The notes under the pieces were generated by a model. The model made no database searches. It saw only the letters and a list, made by a program, of their open reading frames with translations, and was not told the origin of the DNA. From Lepidostoma basale (Eukaryota > Arthropoda > Insecta > Trichoptera > Lepidostomatidae), in assembly GCA_022606425.2 (NCBI GenBank), contig JAHDVF020001027.1:122501-186500 (forward strand): a DNA stretch of 64,000 nucleotides, written 5' to 3'. Numbering within the stretch: position 1 is the stretch's first letter; every line of letters begins with the position of its first letter. A program made the translations under genes and the position numbers. Below are positions 53,990-63,960 of this stretch, piece after piece.

Positions 53990-54540
53990 GGGCAGTATAT
54001 TCGCGTACGGAAGTAATTGGTAAAAGCTCCCTTTTCTTTGTTTCCGCAGTTTTGTCCCTACAGCTTGAAATATAAACGCAATCGTAAAAATATCTAAAAA
54101 CATTTTATAATAGGACGTTTTCTTTCAATGATTGCTTTATGCAAATATTAATAATATTTTTATGGCGCCTGCCGCAATTACGTAATAAAATATTTATACC
54201 GAATTCGAATATAAGATTAATATTCAAAAGGAACATAAATGCCCCCATAAAATATGGAATGAGAACGGGAAAGGGAAAATTTATCCCTTTACAAAAACTA
54301 GGTATCAGAGGAAACAGCGCGAATAAAAGGTACGTAAGACAGATAACAAACAAAATTCAAAGAGACGTGTTGGTTGGAATGGGATGAATTAAGGATTCAC
54401 AAAGCAGAGGGCATCTCCTTGTGGGAGGACTCGCAATAAGGGAGGAGTTATTGTGGCGGGAAAGGATTTCTAAGAGCGGAGTAATCGAGTAATTAAAAAA
54501 TCTTCCTGAAAAAGAGTTGAATCTATTTTACGCAAGACGA
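53990..54540. other. Mixed non-coding island
   Basis: CGATACTACGGGCAGTATAT, GCGCCTGCCGCAATTACG, and GGGAGGACTCGCAATAAGGG. Frames of up to 82 codons exist on both strands but overlap each other and resemble nothing I know. Confidence 0.25.
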
Positions 54541-55214
54541 AATAACAAACATTAATGCGTACTTCGAAATTTAAATATTTCTAAATAAGATAAGATGCAA
54601 ATTTTAATTGCGTTTTGCGTTCAATTGATTTTAAAACTTCTGAATTATTTTTAAATGGTGTAGTACATAATTAGACATATTACCTTTATTATCTTTCGAG
54701 TCTAATTTTAAAATTAAAAATCTTTAAAAAAATACATATACTTCTGACCACTTTCGACAGCTTAATGCTGTAATCTGACAAAAATTAATAGTAAAAAACT
54801 TAGACCAAGTATTCATATCATTTTTTCTTTGTTTTCATTAAATATAGTTTGGTGAATGCAATAGCGACAACATTTTATAACTGAATTGCGTAGATTTTCC
54901 CGGTTCGTAGCAATATGTTTTTTTTTTTGGATTTTGGGTATATCCGTGTAACTTAAACTTTTCAACCTTATACGAGTACCTCTACTCATAACTAGTCTGA
55001 AGATGGAGGCTGCAACAATCTTCAAATCGTTTTCATCATCTACAAATCGTATATAATAAAATTCCCAAAAAAAGGGAAAACCGTGATCCAGCAGTATTTT
55101 CATTAATTTTAAAATTACGTGTTTTTATTTCATTTGTTATGTTAACGAATACGTATTGATTTTAGATAAACTTAAAGCGTTCACACTATGAAATTACTTA
55201 ATGACTAATTTTTT

Positions 55215-55465
55215 TATAAAATAAAACACTATTTTTTACTTCCATGTGAAGTTGAACAGTTTTTTTCACTTTGGTTTTATTTTTCTCGATATTGTTTCAA
55301 AGGTTTTACACCTTCGTCAAGGGTAGAACGATATAAACATTATATCGCTCCATATGTGAATTTATTTCGTTTTCCCGATGATGTAGGTGTAGAGCTTTCG
55401 AAATGTGTCAAGAGAAATAAACTAGAAGTGAAAAAAAGCTGTGTTTTAATACATAAAAAATTAGC
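55215..55465. mobile_element. Foldback element, family F, copy 2
   Basis: The outer words AAAATAAAACACTATTTTTT and, inverted, TGTATTAAAACACAGCTTTT; inner TTTCACTTTGG against CTAGAAGTGAAAAA. Minus-strand arm (about 55284-55326): UUGACGA-A-GGU-GUAAA-ACC-UUU-GAAAC-AAUAUC. Plus-strand arm (about 55374-55413): GAUGAUGU-AGGUGUAGAGCUUUC-GAAAUGUGUC. Both are altered in the core. Helix II (AAGGU/ACCUU) is best seen here. Confidence 0.55.
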
Positions 55466-55950
55466 ACGTATTGATTTTACTAAATATATATATTTTTTTT
55501 AAGCCAATGACTAAAATTAAAATATTTGAATGATTACATATTTAAGCTTTCCTTGAAAAATGTTTTTATGAAGCTTATTAATCCTAGTGTTCGTGTCAAT
55601 TCCATTCACAAAAATCTTCAGTTAATGAGAATTTCACAGTCACGGCAGTGCCATAGTAAGTGTGCGTATTGAACGTGAGCTTCCATTGAATTATTTAGAA
55701 GCTCCATTGACAATTAATTGATCTGTTTGTGACAGAGAACAAGATTAACAAACAAAGCTTTCAAATCCAAATAATTGACAAATTCCATAGCACGCTATTC
55801 TTAAGAAATACTCATTAAGTATAATAGATAAGTGACTTGTCTGATTTATGTCATATTTTACATTAAGATAAATTTATTAATTATTTATTTTTGCAGCTTT
55901 TCGAGATTCGTTGAGTACTTTTACTTATTTTATAGTATGTATCTCTATGG

Positions 55951-56214
55951 TAAAATGGTTTAAAAAATATGTTAACGATGTAAATGGAGCCAGGAATAGA
56001 GGAAGACCGAGGAAAACGTGGCACGATCAAATAAATCAAATATTGAATGTCGGCCGTGTGAGGAGTCAGAAAAATCGACGCGCGTGCATGACACGTTGTA
56101 TTGATGTTGAGAAAGCGAGAGAAATATGTCAGGAAAGAAAAGTGTGGCATTCCATTCTTTCTGCCTACTCCTTCGGAGAGACGGCGTAATGGTTAGTTAG
56201 TTAGTTAGTTAGTT
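55951..56214 (+). mobile_element. SAYP-type LINE 3' copy, open frame, imperfect target duplication
   Basis: Plus strand: YVNDVNGARNRGRPRKTWHD, QINQILNVGRVRSQKNRRAC, MTRCIDVEKAREICQERKVW, HSILSAYSFGETA then stop at 56189. The hairpin is CTCCTTCGGAG (a paired T-A in place of C-G). Tail GTTAG repeats five times. ATCTCTATGG (55941-55950) and ATCTCCATGG (56215-56224) flank it. Confidence 0.85.
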
Positions 56215-56224
56215 ATCTCCATGG

Positions 56225-57660
56225 AGGTATTCATTAGATATGTAAGCATACAATGTTTTATCTTTGACCTTTGACTTAATTCAACCTTACTAGAGAGATG
56301 CGAGTGGTGAATTTTTTTATTGTTAAATATAATCAGTTTGATTTGATACGCCGCACTATCGGGCGGCCGGACCTAAATCGTCCAAAAATTCAATTTTATC
56401 AAATATATGGTAGAATTAAAATAATAATTGATTCATCATGCTAAAACTGTATATTTTTCAGAAAAAAATCGCTAATTTTTCGTATTGCTCCGTTAATTAA
56501 TTATGACACTTTAAAGTTGGATGTTTTCAAATAATCGTTTGTTAAATAATTTTAAGTGAAATTTTAAATCCTCCTATAAAGTATTTTCATCGGAAATAAT
56601 TTTTAATTTTGTTTTGTTTGCACTAAGTACTAGTTTTTTCTATCCTAAAACGTATTTTTTTTTCTAATACAGCTTACGAACTTTTTATTATAAATTTTGA
56701 AACACACAACTAAAAATATTTTTAAAATTCACCTTTCACGAAATTTTTCGTTACTTGCGAATTTTGCCGAAAGTTGGATATTATGATTTTTATTAGAAAT
56801 AATAAGTTTTGCTTGAGAAACAGAAATAAAAACGTGCGCCTACTTGCGCCAATTTGAAAAAAATAATAATTATCTAGAAAAAGAAACATTGCCCGAAAAA
56901 TGTATGGATGCAATATATATATTTTTTATTATTTAAAATTTACAAATAAAATTTAGTATGGTTTTACATTATTAACTAGCTTATTTTCAACAAGCATAAT
57001 ATTTTTTTCACGTATTATTATACCGATAATCATTATTATTATAATTTTATTTTGTGGTTAATTTTATCTGCGGGAAGTCTTAATATGTGTCAACTTAAAT
57101 ATTATCTTGTATTGTTGGAATTGTTTTACTATTGTGAGATAATGATTAACAATTTATCTATCAATAACCAACGAGTACAATGGTAAATAGAAATTTAGAA
57201 CACAATATTTTTCCCTCCGATATTCTTAAAAATATTTTTTTTTTTTTATACATTCCATTTTTCCGCACGCATTTTGCACCCGTCGTATTTTGTAGTTTAA
57301 CTTTGAAAACGTATTTATACGGCTGTAAATTCAGTTTCTGATATACGTGTAAACACTTTTCGTTTATACGAAGTACTAAGGTAAAACATATTTTAATTTT
57401 TTGATTGAAACTTAAAAAAAATGTCGATAATAAAGATCAACGACCACGACCTTTGCATGGCTTTTGTGGATCACGGAAAACATATTTCAATGGCAGAAAC
57501 TTTTTTGAATCATAATTTTAACTTAACAGAAACGCAATTTACCTGCGTCAAAGCGACATTCATTATTCATTAAAATAATAATAATAAATAATTATTCACA
57601 AACCTCGTCAAGGAAGTGGTAATTCCAACGACGGGAATACTGCAAGGAGGTTTTTTTCTA
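56225..57660. other. AT-rich non-coding stretch
   Basis: No repeat copy or coding match. A GC-richer scrap near 56340-56375 (CACTATCGGGCGGCCGGACC) is too short to interpret. Confidence 0.4.
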
Positions 57661-57671
57661 ATTAGACATGT

Positions 57672-58110
57672 AGTGCAAATATAACTGGAGTAAAAGAGGA
57701 ACTTATCAAGAGATTTTATCATTTTACAAACTATGGCAAGTGGAAAACCTATACTCGTAAACGCACAAAAATTCGGAAGCTATGCAAAAACAACGACCGA
57801 ATATTTTGTACAAGAGTACGAATGGTACTTTATGCCTGCTTCTGTACATTAGGTCCTAATACATGGGGAAAATATTATAAAACATCACTCTTTACTACCA
57901 TTGGGACAGCTTTTAGAAGATGCTCAAGAAGCAAGAAACAAGGATTACAAGTATTATCGCCTCCACCACGCAAGAAAATGTTTACGGTCATCAACAAATG
58001 AAGACGTTTTTCACACTCTATTGTACAGTTCAGATCCATATATTTCTAGCAATAGTATGTCTACATCACGCAAAGTAATGGAATTAGAAGACGAGGATAA
58101 GCACTTTTAA
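57672..58110 (+). pseudogene. Decayed protein-coding fragment of unknown function
   Basis: From ATG 57733 one frame reads MASGKPILVNAQKFGSYAKT, TTEYFVQEYEWYFMPASVH, TAG (57850-57852), VLIHGENIIKHHSLLPLGQL, LEDAQEARNKDYKYYRLHHA, RKCLRSSTNEDVFHTLLYSS, DPYISS and the end EDEDKHF at 58110. Upstream (57672-57732) a shifted frame continues with ANITGVKEELIKRF. This is coherent, non-repetitive protein sequence with one stop and one shift. It feels like a repeated insect protein family associated with mobile DNA, but I cannot name it or assign a function. No introns or promoter seen. Confidence 0.5.
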
Positions 58111-58498
58111 ATACAGAATTATAAAAATTAAGTTGAACAATGAAAAAGTAAGATGAAAACATCTTTGTAAAAAAATACACTCATGAAAGTGTCATTTTTT
58201 TTATAATGTAACGTTTTTTTATAAACTACAGTTTTTTATGTATTATAACGTATTTATAAACTCTAATCCATTTGTTTTTCTTACATAATATAAATATTTT
58301 TTTTTTGTTCTAAAAAGTGTATTTTTGCTGACCTATAATTCATACTACGAATAAAATTATAGAAAAGTTTTTATATATAATAAATTTGTATTAATTCATT
58401 ATTATTCCCTCCAAATTTTGTGTCAATATTCTTATTGGTTTCATTGGTTTCGAAGTTATCGAATTTTAGGATGAAAATGAGCTGTTCGCCCCATAGTG

Positions 58499-58540
58499 CG
58501 CCGAAGAAGATCCGTACGGAGTGAAACCGGTTGGTAGTCT
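58499..58540 (+). ncRNA. Hammerhead-like motif, family C, solitary
   Basis: Plus strand: CCGAAGA (U4 is C), extra A, GAUCC-GUAC-GGAGU (CC/GG and U-A paired), GAAAC (58523-58527), palindrome ACCGGU, U, then GGUAG. Helix I GCC/GGU is short. One invariant base is changed, so activity is unlikely. Confidence 0.4.
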
Positions 58541-58679
58541 AGTGAGCGATCTCTCGCATGCCTTAGTTGTACCGGAATGATCAGTCGAACCTTCAATTAA
58601 CAGGTATTCGATTGCCTCATATAGGAGCCCGTCACATATAGAGCATTTTTGTAATATTTTTTTATATAACAAGAAAGAG

Positions 58680-60200
58680 TGGTGTTAAAATATGGTTAAA
58701 TAAATAAGAGTTTAACTTAGTTCTAAAAATGTCACACCACCAATAAGTGCTTCATACGAATTTATTATTGTATCCTTTTAAATAAATTATAAAATATAAA
58801 TATTTTTTATTATAATCTGGATTAAAAAAAAAACTAGAAGTGCGTAGATTATTATGTATTATATTATTTGGAGTAAATATGTTATTGAAGATTTTGGATA
58901 AATCTGTCTCTTTTTATTCACTTCGACCATTGTTTCGGAGATCATTACATTATATTTCTTGAGAGTAACGAAACTATATCGATTTCCAAAACGTCGTACA
59001 AAGAGAAATGGGTATACTGAAGATTTTGGAGAAAATATTAACATAATATCGTACATTATGTACAGTTGTTTAACACTTAAAATTATTTTTATTCATAACA
59101 TCAGAATATTGTTCTTATATTAATTACTTTACTTATTTACTCAAATAAACATAGATTGTTTTATATTCTAATGCAGTCTCAAAACTTTGCATTATCAAAA
59201 AAGGATATATTTATTAAGTATATATTTTATATCTCAAAAGAAAAATATTATTACTAATTTTTATATCCTGGAATAATTCTTAAAAATGTTTTTTTAAGGT
59301 AAATACATACTTTCCTTACGTTTTCATAAACCATAAACAGACAATTAAAAGATTACATCTACAACAACTACAACACAATTCAAACATATTTGATGTTCCA
59401 AATTACCGCACGGAAGTCCTTTAAAACTCTCGAGTATTGAGAGAGATTCATACTCTCAACGAGTTGGCACCCGAAGTTAGATCTTTAGATGAAGCGCCAG
59501 CAAATTTACAACACTAATGATAGAGAAAATAAAAAACTGTGCACATATCCAATAATTTTCAAACACGTTTTTAACATTTTCCATATATTTTATTTTCTAA
59601 CATAAAGATCGATATGGTTTGAGCTGTAACAATGAGATCTTAAGATTAAACCAATTATATAATTAAATGAATTAATATCATTGATAGAAAGAGTCACAAC
59701 TGAATAAATGCCTTAAACATTCATGCTGTTTGTAATGTCTTTTGAGTAAATAAACTGATTTAATTTGATTTGATAAATACTGCAGCGAAAAGAAGGAAAA
59801 GATTACACATACAGCTAAAAACAAGAATGTAGGCGAATTTGTGTAACAATGCAGATTTTTTTCACCTTTCATAGTATGAATAATTCAAAATTATTTATCG
59901 GCTAATAAATACTTAGTTGTTACCTCTCTTGAATGTCATATATTGTGTATTTCTCTGTACGATTATTCCACGCGCATTGTTAAAAAGACGCCTTTCGTTC
60001 GCCATTTCACTATTTGTTAAGGAATGTCTTTATGACAATCACTTACTTCATATTAAAATGATCGTTTTTTACATGTAAATTACATTAAAAATATTCTATT
60101 TTTTTTAATTAATCATTTTTTTATGAAAGATTATATATCGCATTTAAAATCATTAAAATGCTTCATTGCTTATAACTATTTTTCAATGTTTATAAAATAT
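58680..60200. other. AT-rich non-coding stretch
   Basis: Nothing identified. A moderately complex patch at 59400-59520 includes the pair ACTCTCGAGTATTGAGAGAG and TACTCTCAACGAGT, a weak stem. Confidence 0.4.
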
Positions 60201-60220
60201 TTGTTATTTTGTTTTTTCTG

Positions 60221-60242
60221 GGTTAGGTTAGGTTAGGTTTTT
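60221..60242 (+). repeat. Short TTAGG run
   Basis: GGGTTAGGTTAGGTTAGGTT: three and a half units of the insect telomere repeat, internal to the sequence. Too short to show telomeric history; it may be chance or a tail. Confidence 0.5.
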
Positions 60243-60309
60243 TAAAAAATATATTTTTTATTAAAGATTTTATATCGCATTTAAAATCAAACGTTCAATG
60301 TTAAGCGCA

Positions 60310-60565
60310 GATATCTCGAATATTGTGGGCACACTGTGAGAAACGATGAATACAAAGTACTGCGACTGATTATCCAAGGTAAAAATTGACGTAAAACGAA
60401 GTGTCGGGAGAAGAAAAAAATCCTGGCTCAAAACCTTTGAGATTGGCTCACCTATGGCTCACCTGTATCCAAACATCTCTGTTTAGAGCAGCTGTATTAA
60501 AGGTTTAAAAAAGTCGAAATGTTCCATCCAACCTCCGATAGGAGAGGAACAAGAAGAAGAAGATA
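60310..60565 (+). pseudogene. LINE 3' fragment with (GAA) tail
   Basis: Plus strand: EYCGHTVRNDEYKVLRLIIQ, GKN, stop, RKTKCREKKKSWLKTFEIGS, then after a shift LFRAAVLKV, ending in AAGAAGAAGAAG. The pattern Y.GH..RN..Y.LL.LI..GK......GRR..SWL.N......LFRAA is that of the second LINE family. Confidence 0.6.
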
Positions 60566-60648
60566 GTGTAAAATACATTGCTTAAAATGTCGTTTTCAAC
60601 CATTAATGAATAAACTTTGTTTTTTGTATCACAATTGTATTTTATATT

Positions 60649-60692
60649 ACACGACAGCTGTTTCATCAACCTATGTTGACATCTTCAGGTGT
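60649..60692 (-). ncRNA. Hammerhead-ribozyme-like motif, family B left arm
   Basis: Minus strand: helix I ACAC, CUGAAGA, extra U, helix II GUCAAC-AUAG-GUUGAU (6 bp including a G.U), GAAAC, helix III palindrome ACAGCUGU, C (GUC), helix I GUGU (4 bp, perfect). All invariant core bases are present. Predicted cleavage is between 60653 and 60652. It is the most complete copy after 47649-47692. Confidence 0.62.
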
Positions 60693-60837
60693 TACAATAA
60701 TACTAGTATATCAAATGTCAAATTTTCGTGATTTTTCGAACCTTTACGTATATTTAAATTATTCTAATTGACATAGGAACAAATACACATAAAAATTCGA
60801 AAAATCACGAAAATTTGACATTTTATATATTATTGTT

Positions 60838-60882
60838 ATATCTGATGATGTCAACATAGGTTGATGAAACAGCTATCTCGTA
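60838..60882 (+). ncRNA. Hammerhead-like motif, family B right arm, partly degraded
   Basis: CUGAUGA (60842-60848), extra U, GUCAAC-AUAG-GUUGAU, GAAAC, then ACAGCUAU-C with one break in the palindrome. Helix I (AUAU against UCGU) is lost. The core alone is intact. Confidence 0.5.
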
Positions 60883-61066
60883 AAATAAAATACAATTGTG
60901 ATACAAATAACAAAGTTTATTCATTAACAGTTTAAAATGTTAAGGTATCATAGTGTTTCGGCGAAAACAATGGACTATTTGAAATGTAATTTTTTAAATA
61001 ATATACAAATAACATTTTCCTGAGTATCTAAATACAATTAAAAGCTCAATTTAATTATAGTTTCAA

Positions 61067-61893
61067 ACAAACAAACAAACCATCACGCCGTTTCCCCGCA
61101 GGGGTAGGCTGAGAGAATGGACCGCCACACTACTCTTTCCTGGCAAACTTCTCTTGATTCCTCCACATTCATACAGCGAGTCATACACGCACGTCGATTC
61201 CTCCGACTTCTAACATGACCAACCTTTAAAATTTGATTAATTTGGTCATGCCATGTTTTCCTCGGTCTGCCTCGACTTCGTACCCCATTTACATCATTAA
61301 CGTATACTTTCTTAACCATTCTTTCTCCATTCATGCGTTCCATATGTCCGAACCAACGCAGCGATCCTTTCATAATTTTGTTCATAATACCTTCTTCCGC
61401 TCTACATTCCTTTCTTTTATCAGCATTTGAGATACTGTCGTATATCGTTCTACCACACATACGTCTTAGGGACCTCATTTCTACCGCATTTATTCTACTC
61501 TCATCCTTCTTCTGCCAGTTCCATGCTTCGCTTCCATACATTAGGGTTGGGACCAGAACTCCATTGTGAACGGCCGTTTTCGCTTTCATTGATAAATTCT
61601 TGTTTCCAATAACTATTTTTAAAGCTCCAATCACTTTGTTACCCGCACCAACCCTTCTTTCAACGTCACTATCCGTTCGGGCATCTGCTGTGAACATGCT
61701 ACCTAAATACACAAATTCCCTCACCTGTTCCAAGTTCTCTTCGTTCACACTTATATTACAATCTGTCATTTGCTCTTCCCTTTCGAAAACCATCACCTTT
61801 GACTTTCCGACATTCATCATTAAATCATTTGACTTGCATACCTCATACATTCTCGACACCAAGACTTGTAATTCGTCCACACTATCCGCAACG
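61067..61893 (-). mobile_element. SAYP-type LINE, longest and best copy, exact 15-bp target duplication
   Basis: 5'-truncated insertion of 827 bp. TAATTATAGTTTCAA flanks it at 61052-61066 and 61894-61908. The 3' end shows CCCCTGCGGGG, CGGCGTGATGG and GTTTGTTTGTTTG, a tail different from the GTTA of most relatives. Uninterrupted coding and a perfect duplication mark it as the youngest copy here. Confidence 0.95.
61083..61880 (-). CDS. Reverse transcriptase C-terminal part of SAYP-type LINE (partial)
   Basis: 265 codons open to the natural stop; the first ATG in the fragment (61880) is not the real start. Residues 1-35 (VSRMYEVCKSNDLMMNVGKS then KVMVF) match the RT region after the catalytic YxDD box, where N.GKSK.M is typical. 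FVYLGSMFT at about 57 is the primer-grip-like segment. GVLVPTLMYGSEAWNW at about 108 begins the thumb; RSLRRMCG, LRWFGHMERM, GRPRKTWHDQI, RNRRACMTRC and SAYPCGETA follow. The endonuclease and RT catalytic domains are missing, so it cannot mobilise itself. No promoter is expected. Clade uncertain among RTE/CR1/jockey-like groups. Confidence 0.85.
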   Translation of the reverse strand: MDELQVLVSRMYEVCKSNDLMMNVGKSKVMVFEREEQMTDCNISVNEENLEQVREFVYLGSMFTADARTDSDVERRVGAGNKVIGALKIVIGNKNLSMKAKTAVHNGVLVPTLMYGSEAWNWQKKDESRINAVEMRSLRRMCGRTIYDSISNADKRKECRAEEGIMNKIMKGSLRWFGHMERMNGERMVKKVYVNDVNGVRSRGRPRKTWHDQINQILKVGHVRSRRNRRACMTRCMNVEESREVCQERVVWRSILSAYPCGETA

Positions 61894-62344
61894 TAATTAT
61901 AGTTTCAATTTTAAAATTACATGTAAGTGCTGTGAATAAAACCTTCTATAAAACAAAAATAAAATATTCACATACGTTTCAAAAATGTGACTTCATTAAG
62001 CCCTATCTAAAGGGGAGTTTTGAAAAAATAGTCGGATTTAGAAGTACACATTTTTTATTACATGTATGCGTTTAAGGAATCAATTGTTTTCTGCATAAAC
62101 AATATGCGTGGTCACGGCCGTTAGCCGTTAACCGTTAAGAAATAATAGCGTTAGAGGCGTCGGAAACGTCGGCGTCGATGTCGATCGTTAGGGGGCGTCG
62201 CTACACGAACTGCAGTCAATTTCACTGATCAAAATCCCGATTTATTCCAAAACGCTCCAGTAAATACTTTCTTTACGAGTACAAGAATAATACATGATTT
62301 GTAATGTATTTTCATGCATATTAACAGAAATGTTGATAAATAAT

Positions 62345-62395
62345 TGTAACACCTGATGATGTCAACATAGGTTGATGAAACAGCTGTCGCGTAAA
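62345..62395 (+). ncRNA. Hammerhead-like motif, family B, solitary arm
   Basis: Plus strand: GUAACAC, CUGAUGA (62353-62359), extra U, GUCAAC-AUAG-GUUGAU, GAAA, ACAGCUGU, C at 62388 (GUC), GCGUAAA. Helix I has one A.C mismatch (ACAC/GCGU). Core complete. The flank AACCAAGTTATTTAATTTTA resembles the right arm of 60601-60932. The left arm is absent. Confidence 0.58.
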
Positions 62396-62559
62396 AAAAA
62401 ATAGTGATACAAAAAACCAAGTTATTTAATTTTACAGTTAAGAAATGTTTCATATACAATAAAAGTCTTTCAATTGTTGCTTTAAAATTTAAAACATATT
62501 GTATTTCAGTAATCTTAGTATTAAACACACTATAATTTTTTTAAATAAAAATTAAATTT

Positions 62560-62918
62560 AAAAAGGGTCCTTGAGATGGTTTGTACATATGGAACAAATG
62601 GATGAGAGTAGAATGGTTTAAAATTTGTACACAATCAGTGTGAGTGGAAAAAGAAGCCGAGGACGACCGAGGGTAACATTGCATGACCAAATTAATCAAT
62701 TACTAAAAGGCGGCCACATTCGAAGTCGGAATAATCGACGTGCGTGCAGGATACGATGTATGAATGTAGATGAATCCAGAGAGGTATGCCAGGACAGAGC
62801 ATTTCATTTCATTTCATTTCATTTATTTTAATAAAAATTACAAACATTGTGGCGATCCATCCTCTCTGCCTACCCCTTCGGGGAAATGGCGTGATGGTTA
62901 GTTAGTAAGTTAGTTTTA
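62560..62918 (+). mobile_element. SAYP-type LINE copy (GKRSR subfamily) carrying a 45-bp insert
   Basis: Plus strand: LRWFVHMEQMDESRMV, then YTISVSGKRSRGRPRVTLHD, QINQLLKGGHIRSRNNRRAC, RIRCMNVDESREVCQDRA. At 62804-62848 a TTTCA-repeat plus TTATTTTAATAAAAATTACAAA-type insert interrupts it, flanked by CATT on both sides. The LINE resumes GTGGCGATCCATCCTCTCTG, hairpin CCCCTTCGGGG and GTTAGTTAGTAAG tail. Confidence 0.82.
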
Positions 62919-63529
62919 ATTTTTAAAAGTGAAAACTCTTAATAGTAATTATTAGGTTATTCATAAAATAATCAGTTCACGTCAAGTGCAAGTCATAATT
63001 TAAAAAAAACATATTAAACATAACCTAATCAATTGAAAAATGTATTGCCTAAGTAATCAGATAAAATTCCTTAAGTATACCTATGTTAAAATACAATTTG
63101 TTTAAAATCAAAATCAATATGTATATATTTAGATTGGTTTGCAATCACTATCTTCAACATTTTTGAATAAGTAATCATTATAAAATAAGGACCATTTGAT
63201 ACGAAATAAGTATTGTATATATCCGTGCGTTCAAATATATGTGACATAAGTATATCGTAATTATTGTGTATACCATATGTGCATTTTTTGCAGTTAAAAT
63301 ATTCAAACGTGAAGAAATCTCAAATAATATGATATGATTTTGCGTATTTTAGTAGGTTAATTTTAGGTTTCCATCATTTATTTCATATTAAATTTACAAA
63401 AGAATTCGTTCACAGGTAAATGTGTATCGGATTGATATATTCGTATGTGAAATGTTCTTTTAGAATAACAAAATGATTTCAAATTGTTTTTAAATGGTCT
63501 TTATCCATCGAAAAATGAAAAACGCAAAA

Positions 63530-63960
63530 TCCGAATGATTAATTTCTCAGTGATATCGACTAAATGGAAAAAATTAATGAAAATACCGGTTGTCTGCCAA
63601 TAAAAGCTTCCGATCCGCAGAAAGGCATATTTCGTATTAGAGCTAAGCAAAAAATTCCTCTATGAAAAATAATTTCGCCAATGACGAGGCATTATAAATT
63701 AATTGATTTCGGGTCTGGCCTTATTTTGATGAATGAAACTGCTGTCAAACACACGGTAATAAATTTGACGATAATTACAAACATACACATTTGTAACGGC
63801 GAATTCAACCGGTACCGGGTCGGCGGCGTCGTTCCGGGAGCGACCTTCGTTAAATCGGAATAAACGAGAGATTAGGCCAATTTATCTCGAAACTCTAAAA
63901 TTATCAGGAAGGACGAATCAGCGTGATTTCATTATGGTCCATCGTGCAAACTTATTAAAT
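63530..63960. other. Complex non-coding island at window end
   Basis: CAACCGGTACCGGGTCGGCG, GCGTCGTTCCGGGAGCGACC and TTCGTTAAATCGGAATAAAC lie in balanced-composition DNA. A 60-codon frame is present but not gene-like. It may continue beyond the window. Confidence 0.25.

Larger units (their letters stand above)
60601..60932. mobile_element. Foldback element, family B, near-perfect 330-bp inverted repeat
   Basis: The arms of about 140 bp: TTAATGAATAAACTTTGTTT, TGTATCACAATTGTATTTTA and ATCAACCTATGTTGACATC on the left, mirrored by CAAAGTTTATTCATTAACAG, TAAAATACAATTGTGATACA and GATGTCAACATAGGTTGATG on the right. Inner arms are TTCGTGATTTTTCGAA and TTCGAAAAATCACGAA. The loop is about 50 bp. Each arm carries an outward-facing hammerhead-like motif. 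The high arm identity points to recent activity or gene conversion. Confidence 0.85.

Noticed and set aside
54105..54387. 82-codon frames on both strands
   Set aside because: Mutually overlapping and without recognisable protein features; likely chance.
54995..55045. CTGAAGATGGAGGCTGCAACAATCTTC as a hammerhead core
   Set aside because: The GAAAC and palindromic helix III are missing; only the CUGAAGA word fits.
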